Shown in pieces: positions 25,171 to 32,074 of a stretch of 64,000 nt of DNA. Positions within the stretch are counted from its first letter, which is position 1. Each line of letters opens with the position of its first letter. This stretch comes from DAOTWA01 sp034435955 (GTDB taxonomy: Bacteria > Chloroflexota > Anaerolineae > Anaerolineales > Anaerolineaceae): contig DAOTWA010000044.1 in assembly GCA_034435955.1 (NCBI GenBank), positions 1-64,000 of the forward strand, in the 5' to 3' direction. The translations under genes were made by a program, and so were the position numbers. The notes below the pieces were generated by a model. The model was not told the DNA's origin. It did no database searches and worked only from the letters and a program-made list of their open reading frames with translations.

Positions 25171-25758
25171 TTACACTTCCTTCCGTCTCCATCTCAAGTA
25201 CAGATAAACACCCACCGCCAGCGCCAGCAGCCCAAACGAAAGCCCGGTGAAGTCGTTCATGAGCTGTCCGATTACTTCCCATTCCCTGCCGAAGAGGTAG
25301 CCCAGCCCCCCGTACAACACCACCCACAGCGCTTCCCCGGTCAGGTCGTAAAACAGAAACCGAAAATATGGGTAACCGCCTCCCGCGATCAGGTTGACCA
25401 CCGGCGCCAGCGGGTTCAGCCAGAAGCGCGTCAGCAGGATGGCCAAACCGCCCTGGCGTTTGAAGGTCGCCAGGCCTCGTTTCCATAGAGCCCTCTGTCC
25501 AAATCGCCTACCCAGCCACTTACCGGCCACGTGGCCGAGCAGATACTCGCTGTTGTCGGCCAGCACCGCGCCGAACAGGCAGGCGGGCAGAGCCAGGCGC
25601 CAGTCGAGCACCCCCTGCTGCACGAACGCTCCCGCCGCGACGATCAGCAGTGAGATAGGCACGGGGATGCCCAGAGAACCCACGAAGGTAACCGCCAGAA
25701 AGACCGGCGCGCCGTAGGTAATCACATTGGTCAGCACCCATTCCGTCAGCTCGTTCAT
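25171..25758 (-). CDS. DedA family (VTT domain) membrane protein
   Basis: A 195-residue inner-membrane protein of the DedA/SNARE-associated family. These proteins flip lipid carriers or phospholipids across the membrane. The opening FVGSLGIPVPISLLIVAAG and the reentrant-loop pattern with GRRFGQRALWKRGLATFKRQ fit, as does the conserved arginine segment ILLTRFWLNPLAPVVNLIAG. About four or five membrane segments are present. Its start overlaps the stop of the upstream small gene by 4 bases, so the two are coupled. The exact substrate is not known. Confidence 0.87.
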   Translation of the reverse strand: MNELTEWVLTNVITYGAPVFLAVTFVGSLGIPVPISLLIVAAGAFVQQGVLDWRLALPACLFGAVLADNSEYLLGHVAGKWLGRRFGQRALWKRGLATFKRQGGLAILLTRFWLNPLAPVVNLIAGGGYPYFRFLFYDLTGEALWVVLYGGLGYLFGREWEVIGQLMNDFTGLSFGLLALAVGVYLYLRWRRKEV

Positions 25759-26195
25759 GGGGCCCCGGGCGACGGCGTGGAGGATGGTGTTGTAGATGGA
25801 GCGGGTGTGGGTGTCGGTTGTTCCTGATAATGCAGGATCAGGTCTTTCACCTTGTTGAGGATTGCCCCCGGCCGCCCGCCGGCGTATTCGCTGTCCAGAG
25901 TGCGCAGACTTTTATGACGGTTGCCTGCCGGTGGAATACCCAGCCCCTCCCAGAGGGTTTCTTCGGGTACCCTGTAGATGCGTGCGATGTAGGGAATGGT
26001 CATCCATGGACGGATCAGCTCCACGTCCGTCTCCCCTGGCTGGAGCCGCGCATGCCTCAGGGATGCGGCCGCTTGCGCCAGCCGGTAGCCGAAAAAGGCG
26101 CTGAGGACCAGCCCTGCCAGGATCAGAAGCACCACCAGCGCGTAAATCCGCACACGGTTTCTATTCGGAAGTTCGGGCTCAGGTGTAGATTGCAT
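25755..26195 (-). CDS. Single-pass membrane protein of unknown function, coupled to DedA
   Basis: About 146 residues and no family recognised. One strong membrane segment (IYALVVLLILAGLVLSAFFGY) lies near residues 17-37. A soluble region of about 85 residues follows (ELIRPWMTIPYIARIYRVPE, LWEGLGIPPAGNRHKSLRTL) and then a Pro/Thr/Ser-rich tail. The middle part, with IPYIARIYRVPEETLWEGLG, resembles a small helix-turn-helix-like or LysM-like binding module, but this is not firm. The start is uncertain: ATG 26195, 26213 or 26231 are in frame and none has a good ribosome site. The overlap with the DedA gene suggests a joint role at the membrane. Confidence 0.6.
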   Translation of the reverse strand: MQSTPEPELPNRNRVRIYALVVLLILAGLVLSAFFGYRLAQAAASLRHARLQPGETDVELIRPWMTIPYIARIYRVPEETLWEGLGIPPAGNRHKSLRTLDSEYAGGRPGAILNKVKDLILHYQEQPTPTPAPSTTPSSTPSPGAP

Positions 26196-26262
26196 GTCCT
26201 TGTTATAATCCGTCATATGGACAGCCGGCAAGGGTGGGAATTGTTGGGCAGCACGAGCTGGT

Positions 26263-26553
26263 TTATCCGCGCGCGCCGAAACTCACTACCAGCGAACGGA
26301 TGAAAGCGTCGGCCCAGGCCGGAAAATTTAACATGTGAAGGTCAGTGCGCCCTTCGGCCAACCGCTCCACGCGGATCTCGCCCACGATGACGCTGGTAGG
26401 CCGCGGCCGCGTGGGCACATAACAGGCGAAGACGGCCGTCCCCGCTCCGCGTTCGAGCGGCAGGATGTCCAGCGTTACTTCCGAACAGCGGAAAGAGGAA
26501 ATCGCCCTCACCACCTCGTCGAAATCTCGCTCGATGATCCAATGGCCATCCAT
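26263..26553 (-). CDS. Hypothetical protein, 96 residues
   Basis: Not recognised. It begins MDGHWIIERDFDEVVRAISS and continues with alternating beta-type segments (TSVIVGEIRVERLAEGRTDL) and a C-terminal helix (WADAFIRSLVVSF). The alternation looks like a small alpha/beta domain, perhaps a sensor or polyketide-cyclase-like fold. No signal peptide or membrane segment is seen. The start at 26553 is supported by GGGAGA 7 bases upstream. It lies between the DedA pair and the pilin gene, transcribed away from the latter. Confidence 0.55.
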   Translation of the reverse strand: MDGHWIIERDFDEVVRAISSFRCSEVTLDILPLERGAGTAVFACYVPTRPRPTSVIVGEIRVERLAEGRTDLHMLNFPAWADAFIRSLVVSFGARG

Positions 26554-26648
26554 CTGATTTCTCCCTGATGCCAGTCCATCCCTTCCCGTGCACCTTAACA
26601 ACGTTCGCGGCGGCTTGCAATCACCATTTGAACCAGTCTGAACTAATT

Positions 26649-26664
26649 TGGCACATAAATTGCA
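26649..26664 (+). promoter_or_regulatory. Sigma-54-like -24/-12 element upstream of the pilin gene
   Basis: TGGCAC (26649-26654), five bases, then TTGCA (26660-26664). GG and GC are separated by exactly 10 bases, the sigma-54 spacing. It lies about 105 bases before the pilin start. Chance occurrence cannot be excluded and many members of this phylum lack rpoN. Confidence 0.3.
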
Positions 26665-26769
26665 ACAATGAAGATCAACATATCCGGATCATCCGGAAAG
26701 AACCAACCAAACAAACACCGCCATCCCTTTATACATAACACCATATAACGACGCGAAAGGGGGAGAACC

Positions 26770-26916
26770 TTGTTCACAGGAATAGACAACAAAGGTCAAG
26801 GACTGGTAGAGTACGCGCTTCTCTTCATCCTCGTCGTCCTGGTCATCCTGATCGTTTTTCTGCTTTTCGGCCAGGGCGTGGGGAACCTTTACAGCAACAT
26901 CGTCCTGAACGTGTAG
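26770..26916 (+). CDS. Flp-family type IVb pilin
   Basis: A 48-residue protein too short for most gene callers. It starts with TTG at 26770 behind AAAGGGGGAG. The sequence has a short polar leader ending in NKG, then QGLVEYALLFILVVL, a continuous hydrophobic helix, and a short polar tail. Glycine followed by glutamate and tyrosine at +5/+6 is the prepilin-peptidase site of Flp/Fap pilins. Such subunits form Tad pili used for adhesion and surface contact. No tad/cpa assembly genes lie in this window, so the gene is an orphan pilin or belongs to a system encoded elsewhere. Confidence 0.8.
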   Translation: MFTGIDNKGQGLVEYALLFILVVLVILIVFLLFGQGVGNLYSNIVLNV

Positions 26917-27049
26917 CCGCATCCATATAGAGATGCGCCAGGTGTCTTCTCCCCTGCCCTCCCGGCAAGGGGATTTTGGATTGATTCCGCGGCTCCTTCC
27001 CGCCCGGCCCCATTCAAATTTTTCTTTCTGCCGTTCCGACGGTTCCTCC

Positions 27050-28366
27050 TCATTCCATCAGCGCCAGAAAACGCTCGACGTCGTAGAGGGCGGCCTGGGC
27101 CGTGGGAGAGATGCGCGGCGCCACCAGATCGAAGGCGTGGTCTGTCTGCGGGAACTCGACCAGCACGGCGGGAACGCCCGCCCCACGCAGCTTGCGGTAC
27201 AATGCCCGGCTGGATTCGATCGGTACGAGCAGGTCGTGCTCGCCGTGCAGCAGCAGCGTGGGCGGGCAGGCGGGCGACACGTGGGTGATCGGGGATGCCA
27301 GCCTGATCATTTCATCGAGATCTGATGGCGCCCCGCCCACTATACGGTCCAGATGCCCGATATCGGGCAGCTTTGCCAGTGTGTCGGCCAGCAGACGCAC
27401 GGCGCGCTCACCCAGAACGATTCCGAAGGCTGTTTCCACTGATTTGGGAAGCTGCCGCTGCCTCTCGAAAAATCCCGGCCTTGAGGAGGCCTTTGTGCCA
27501 ACTTCTGCCTGTCTGGAGCTCCTCCTTAGTTCTCCCGGTCCGTAGAAAGCCACCACCGCGCGCACCGACGTATCGGCATCCTGTAAATCCTCGGTGGGAA
27601 AGACCGATTGGAGCGAGGTGTAGGCGGCCAGCAACGCCAGATGGCCGCCGGCCGATCCCCCCATCAGCACGATCCGATCGGGCCTGGCCCGATATTGAGC
27701 CGCGTTGGTTTTCATCCAGACGATGGCGCGACGGACATCATCCAGCATGCCTCGCAAACCGACCTCGGGATACATTCGATAAGCCACGTCCATCACCACG
27801 TGTCCCTGCCCTGCAAGGTGGCGGAAGAAGGTGCGTGTGCCGAGGTCCTTATCTCCCAGGCACCAGGCGCTGCCATGCAAGTAGATCAGCGCCAGTCCGC
27901 TTGGCCTCGCGTCCGCTGGCGGCCGCCACAAATCGCACAGAAGCTGCCGCCCGCTGTCGGATAGAGACCAGAAGGGCACATCCCGCTCCCAGCGGGCCGG
28001 CGGGGGACTGGGCGCGATCCATGTCCAGCGGCGGTGAAGCATCTGCAGGCGCCTTTCGATGGGGATGCGCTCCTCCCAACCGGGACCAAAGGCGCGCTCG
28101 AACCCGTCATGGAAGGCCGTTACCCGGCGGACGTATCGCCCCGATGCGACCAGCCCATAGACGCCCAACAGAAAGGTGAACGGTTTTTTGGAGAGAAAGC
28201 CGAGAACCGCTCCAAATGCGCCGGTGAGCGCCAGGAAGGGGGACAGCGCCCCTGCCATGAGTTTTGGAAGCCACAACCTTAAACCTGATGGTGCCCTGAG
28301 ACGGACGAAGTGCAGGCTACCCAACAAAGCTGAGAAACATGCCAACCACCAGGCGAGCTTTTTCAT
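27050..28366 (-). CDS. Alpha/beta hydrolase, esterase/lipase type, membrane-anchored
   Basis: About 438 residues. Up to three hydrophobic stretches in the first 100 residues (MKKLAWWLACFSALLGSLHF; LMAGALSPFLALTGAFGAVL) suggest membrane anchoring. The hydrolase domain runs from about residue 165. The oxyanion motif is LIYLHGSAWCLGD (HGS where HGG is usual), the nucleophile is in MGGSAGGHLALLAAY, the acid in LLHGEHDLLVPIESS and the histidine in FPQTDHAFDLV. This resembles the carboxylesterase/HSL group. ATG 28366 is chosen because GGGAGG lies 8 bases upstream. The natural substrate is unknown. Confidence 0.88.
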   Translation of the reverse strand: MKKLAWWLACFSALLGSLHFVRLRAPSGLRLWLPKLMAGALSPFLALTGAFGAVLGFLSKKPFTFLLGVYGLVASGRYVRRVTAFHDGFERAFGPGWEERIPIERRLQMLHRRWTWIAPSPPPARWERDVPFWSLSDSGRQLLCDLWRPPADARPSGLALIYLHGSAWCLGDKDLGTRTFFRHLAGQGHVVMDVAYRMYPEVGLRGMLDDVRRAIVWMKTNAAQYRARPDRIVLMGGSAGGHLALLAAYTSLQSVFPTEDLQDADTSVRAVVAFYGPGELRRSSRQAEVGTKASSRPGFFERQRQLPKSVETAFGIVLGERAVRLLADTLAKLPDIGHLDRIVGGAPSDLDEMIRLASPITHVSPACPPTLLLHGEHDLLVPIESSRALYRKLRGAGVPAVLVEFPQTDHAFDLVAPRISPTAQAALYDVERFLALME

Positions 28367-28711
28367 GTTCGTGCCTCCCAGCCTTCGTTCATGCATGGAT
28401 GATCGTCCGCGTCCTCCTCAAAGAGGCAGGCGCGTTTCCGTTGTTTATTGGTTGGTTGTTCTGGCGCCGATCACTATGGTAAACCGCTTACCCCCCGGCC
28501 ACGGAAACCCGCTCCGCGAGCCGGTATATTTTCCTCGAAGGCCGCTTCAATTGTAGAGGGTTTTCAGGAAAACGGCAACGGCGATTGACTTTCGACGCAT
28601 CACGGTTTTGTCAGTTACAACAACCGGTTCCTGACTCACCCTCTTTTATCACAAACGGAAGAAGACTTTCTCTCAATACCAGTTACCCCAAAGTCACGGT
28701 CAAACCCGAAT
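28367..28711. other. Gene-free region between esterase and act operon
   Basis: No coding frame, RNA or repeat was recognised in this stretch, apart from the act terminator that starts at 28712 on the minus strand. Confidence 0.4.
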
Positions 28712-28745
28712 AAAAAAACCCGCACTCTGCCGGACAGTGTGCGGG
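28712..28745 (-). terminator. Terminator of the act operon
   Basis: On the minus strand CCCGCACACTG and CAGAGTGCGGG form an 11-position stem with one mismatch around a 5-base loop, followed by seven T (28718-28712). It lies 22 bases after the last stop codon of the operon. Confidence 0.92.
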
Positions 28746-28767
28746 GTAGATCATCTGAGGCGTTCGC

Positions 28768-29793
28768 TTATTTCTTCAACGTACGGATATAGTTGATTAC
28801 ATCCCAGCGCTCTTCTCGGCCGAGCACTTCTGCCTCGCTAGGCATTAAACCGAAGCCATTGGTGATGACGAGATAGATTTCCTGATCGGTAAGCTGCTGC
28901 ACCTGCGGGCTGGTCAAATCCGCAGGCGGAGGGTTGAAGAAGCCCGCGATCGGCGACTTGCCATCTGCATTTGGCCCATGGCACACCTGGCACGAATAAC
29001 CGAACAAGACCTTGCCGCGCTGGATCGAATCGGGACTGGATGGCACCGGATCAGTGGCCGGCTGCCCGTCGATCAGCACCGGCCCTTGAACCGGCACAGC
29101 GTCCGGCGGAGCTGCCAGGCGCGGGCCCTGCAGATAAGCGATCGATTCCTGGTTGGCCATGTTGGTCGGGAATGGGATACGGATGATGTCATACACAAAC
29201 AGGCCCAAAATCACCGTGAGGGCGATCAAAACGCCGCCGACGGATAACCAGAAGGCGCGTTGTTTGGGATCGGTTTTTTCAGCCGCCTGGTCGTGGACGA
29301 TGTCGTGGGCGCCATGGTCCCAGAAGATGCTTTCGATGTTATCACTGAGCGACCGGTCCGCCTCGACTGCCAGGCCGATGAACCCCTCCGTAATCCGCGG
29401 GTCGTAGATCGTTTTGCGGAACTTGGGGAAACGGTTCTCTCCCAGCATACCGAAAAACGAGGACCACATTGTCCCCAGCATGGTACATTCGAACAACACG
29501 ATCAACGTTGGCGGAATGGGCACCACAGGCTGACCGCCCTGGTGCAGTGGGTAGAGCAGCCAGATGCCCACGCTGAGGAACAGGCCCAGCGCTACACCAA
29601 AAAGGGCGCCAAACAGGGCGATGCGCCCGACGCGGCCTTTGGGTTTCGGCCGGCCGAGCATCTCCGGTCGGTAAGGAGCCATGGAGAGCACGGTCATCTT
29701 GTCATCGGTAACGCCGAGGGCGCGCAGCCGGTCGAGCGCGCCCGCCACCGACTCCGGCTGGTAAAACAATCCAAGCAGTTGAACTTCGGCCAA
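28768..29793 (-). CDS. actDE: Alternative complex III: ActD-like (DUF3341) fused to monoheme ActE-like cytochrome c
   Basis: 341 residues. Residues 1-175 match the DUF3341/ActD subunit: VQLLGLFYQPESVAGALDRL, two membrane segments (ALFGALFGVALGLFLSVGIW; PPTLIVLFECTMLGTMWSSF) and a cytosolic loop. A third membrane segment near residue 185 leads to a periplasmic cytochrome c domain (about 255-341). That domain has one haem-binding motif, CQVCH, and a distal methionine in NGFGLMPSEAEVLGREERWD. ActD and ActE are separate proteins in the well-studied complexes, so this is a natural fusion. It is the last gene of the operon, 12 bases after actC, and should pass electrons from ActA/ActB to a soluble or membrane acceptor. 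Confidence 0.88.
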   Translation of the reverse strand: MAEVQLLGLFYQPESVAGALDRLRALGVTDDKMTVLSMAPYRPEMLGRPKPKGRVGRIALFGALFGVALGLFLSVGIWLLYPLHQGGQPVVPIPPTLIVLFECTMLGTMWSSFFGMLGENRFPKFRKTIYDPRITEGFIGLAVEADRSLSDNIESIFWDHGAHDIVHDQAAEKTDPKQRAFWLSVGGVLIALTVILGLFVYDIIRIPFPTNMANQESIAYLQGPRLAAPPDAVPVQGPVLIDGQPATDPVPSSPDSIQRGKVLFGYSCQVCHGPNADGKSPIAGFFNPPPADLTSPQVQQLTDQEIYLVITNGFGLMPSEAEVLGREERWDVINYIRTLKK

Positions 29794-29805
29794 GGCACCC
29801 TCCTG

Positions 29806-31260
29806 CTAATCGGGCTCAGAGCGCGCCGGTATCAGCGCTTTGCCGATACGCTGAACCTTATGGACGATCTGTCCTTCAAAAACTTCCCAATAAGGGATGA
29901 TCGGGAAGAAACGGGTAAACAGGATATAGAGAAAACCCACCAGGCTGAAGGCGCCGATGGTGATCAGCGTTTCTGGCAGCCTGAGAGGATACCGTCCCCA
30001 GTCGTAAGGCAACTCGTTGACGCCCAATGAAATCGGGATAATGATCACCCGCTCGATGTACATCCCCACATTGACCATCAGCGCGATGAAGAACATGGCG
30101 CCCAGGTTGGTGCGTATCTTACGGCTCCACAAGGTTGCCCAAGGTAATACGATATTCGCGAAGAGCATCGTGTACCAGAACGGCGCGGCATAGCCGTGCG
30201 AGAGTTGGTTATATAACACCACATCGGCGGGCGCTTTCCCATACCAAGGGGCCAGGTAATCGTTAAAGTAGAAATACGCCCAGGCCATGGAAAGCAGCAG
30301 TAAGAAAATGCCCATACCGTTGAAGTGCTCATCGCGTAAAAAGTAATCCAGGTGCAGGGTCTTTTTAAGTAATATCAAGGCGAGAATGACTGCTCCCGCA
30401 CCTGAGAATAACGCGCCAATTACGAAATAGGGGCCAAACACGGTGCTGTGCCAGCCTGGCTGCAGCGCCATGGCGAAGTCCCAGGACACGATGGTGTGCA
30501 CCGAGAACATGACCGGGATGATGGCGTAGGTGAAGACGTTCAACGCCGTCTCCTGATTGTGCCATTCTTGCTCGCTGCCGCGCCAACCCAATGCGAGGAT
30601 GCGATAGAAGAGCCGCCAGCGGCCGGTTGAGCGGTCGCGCAGCATGGCCAGGTCAGGCAGCATCGCGATGTAAGCGAACAAGATACTGCAGGAAAGATAC
30701 GTGAGGATGGCGGTCAGATCCCACAAGAGAGGGGAATGGTAGCTGGGCCAGATCTGGCGCTCGTTCGGGTATGGAAGCAACCAGTAGAACTTCCAGGAGC
30801 GGCCCAGGTGGATGATGGGAAAAGTGCCGGCGGTAGCCAGCGCGAACACGGTGACGATCTCGGCTGCGCGGCTGATCGGCCGCCGGTATTCGACTTTGAG
30901 CGCACGCAGCGCGGCCGAAATAAACGTGCCCGCATGACCAATACCGATGAAGTAGACGAAATTGACGATGTACACAGCCCACATCGTCGGTCGGGTCAGG
31001 CCCGTCACCCCCAATCCCCACCACATCTGATAGACCCAGGTGATCAATTCGGTGATCACCAGGCCAAAAAGGATCACAAAAATGACGTAGAAGCGCAGCG
31101 TCTGTCGCCGCATGGGCTCCATGATCATCTGCTGTGCCTGGACGGGCGCAACCGGATCGAGCGTCAGGCGCACGCGGCGGTGATGCTCCATCTGCGCGGC
31201 TTCTTCTGCGCTTTCGGGAACAGGCTGCTGCCAGAGCGGAACGTCTTTGGATACTGCCAT
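29806..31260 (-). CDS. actC: Alternative complex III: NrfD/PsrC-type membrane subunit ActC
   Basis: A 484-residue integral membrane protein with about ten transmembrane segments. It is the quinol-oxidising anchor of the complex. NrfD-family features are AVYIVNFVYFIGIGHAGTFI in the quinol-site helix, then SAALRALKVEYRRPISRAAE and the HLGRSWKFYWLLPYPNER segment. The C-terminal part has VGMYIERVIIIPISLGVNEL. The length and order fit ActC of ACIII better than the shorter PsrC. It lies between the ferredoxin-type ActB gene (28 bases) and the ActDE fusion (12 bases). No second NrfD gene (ActF) is present in the operon. Confidence 0.9.
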   Translation of the reverse strand: MAVSKDVPLWQQPVPESAEEAAQMEHHRRVRLTLDPVAPVQAQQMIMEPMRRQTLRFYVIFVILFGLVITELITWVYQMWWGLGVTGLTRPTMWAVYIVNFVYFIGIGHAGTFISAALRALKVEYRRPISRAAEIVTVFALATAGTFPIIHLGRSWKFYWLLPYPNERQIWPSYHSPLLWDLTAILTYLSCSILFAYIAMLPDLAMLRDRSTGRWRLFYRILALGWRGSEQEWHNQETALNVFTYAIIPVMFSVHTIVSWDFAMALQPGWHSTVFGPYFVIGALFSGAGAVILALILLKKTLHLDYFLRDEHFNGMGIFLLLLSMAWAYFYFNDYLAPWYGKAPADVVLYNQLSHGYAAPFWYTMLFANIVLPWATLWSRKIRTNLGAMFFIALMVNVGMYIERVIIIPISLGVNELPYDWGRYPLRLPETLITIGAFSLVGFLYILFTRFFPIIPYWEVFEGQIVHKVQRIGKALIPARSEPD

Positions 31261-31288
31261 CAGGATTACCCCTTTCTGAGCGGGAAGC

Positions 31289-32020
31289 TTACACCTGCAC
31301 GTTTGACTGGCCAGCCTTCAGGTAAATTGCCTGAGGCTTGGTGCCCAGCTCGTCCAGCAGCCGGAAATTGCGTTGGTTGTTCTGGGTCAACTGCGAAATT
31401 TTGCTGTTAGGATCGTTGAGATCGCCGAAGACCAGCGCTTCAGAGGGACATGCCTGAACGCATGCCGGCGTCACCTCCCCGTCCTTCAGGTCGCGGTGCT
31501 CGACCAGGGCCTTCTCCTCTCCACGGCGGATGCGCTGCACACAAAACGTGCATTTTTCCATCACGCCGGCGGTGCGCACGGTCACGTCCGGGTTTAATTG
31601 ATTAATCAGCAGGCCCTCAAATTGCGGATCGAACCAATTGAAAAAGCGCACCTTATAAGGATCGTTGTTCTGACAATAACGCGTGCCCACGCAACGGTTG
31701 TAGACCTGAAGATTCAGGTTTTCACGCTCACTATGCACCGTAGCATATACCGGGCAGACTGGCTCACAGGGCGCATTCTCGCACTGCTGGCACATCACCG
31801 GCAGATAACGCGCCTTGACATCCGGCCACTCCCCTTCCCAATAGCGCTCGATGCGGATCCAATGCATGCTCCGGCCGCGCACCGTCTCCTGCTCGGTTTG
31901 AATCGGCACGTTGTTTTCTGCATGGCAGGCGACCACACAGGCGCCGCAGCCCGTGCACTTATCCAGATCCACCATCATTTGCCATTTACGGGTTGGAAAT
32001 TCTGCCATCCCTTCCTCCAT
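31289..32020 (-). CDS. actB2: Alternative complex III: iron-sulfur subunit ActB2 (ferredoxin type)
   Basis: A 243-residue protein with four iron-sulfur sites. They are seen as KCTGCGACVVAC (about residues 18-30), MCQQCENAPCEPVC, RCVGTRYCQNND and KCTFCVQRI, completed by PACVQACPSEAL. In the third group the usual third cysteine (NNCP) is aspartate (NNDP), as expected for a [3Fe-4S] cluster like that of ACIII. In most ACIII this domain is the C-terminal half of ActB; here it is a separate gene. It has no signal peptide, so it is probably exported together with the Tat-dependent ActB1 partner. It carries electrons from the ActC quinol site to the haems. Confidence 0.9.
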   Translation of the reverse strand: MEEGMAEFPTRKWQMMVDLDKCTGCGACVVACHAENNVPIQTEQETVRGRSMHWIRIERYWEGEWPDVKARYLPVMCQQCENAPCEPVCPVYATVHSERENLNLQVYNRCVGTRYCQNNDPYKVRFFNWFDPQFEGLLINQLNPDVTVRTAGVMEKCTFCVQRIRRGEEKALVEHRDLKDGEVTPACVQACPSEALVFGDLNDPNSKISQLTQNNQRNFRLLDELGTKPQAIYLKAGQSNVQV

Positions 32021-32074
32021 TATCTCTCATCACAATATGGACAATAAAATCGCTGCACCAACATCCGCGCGTCA

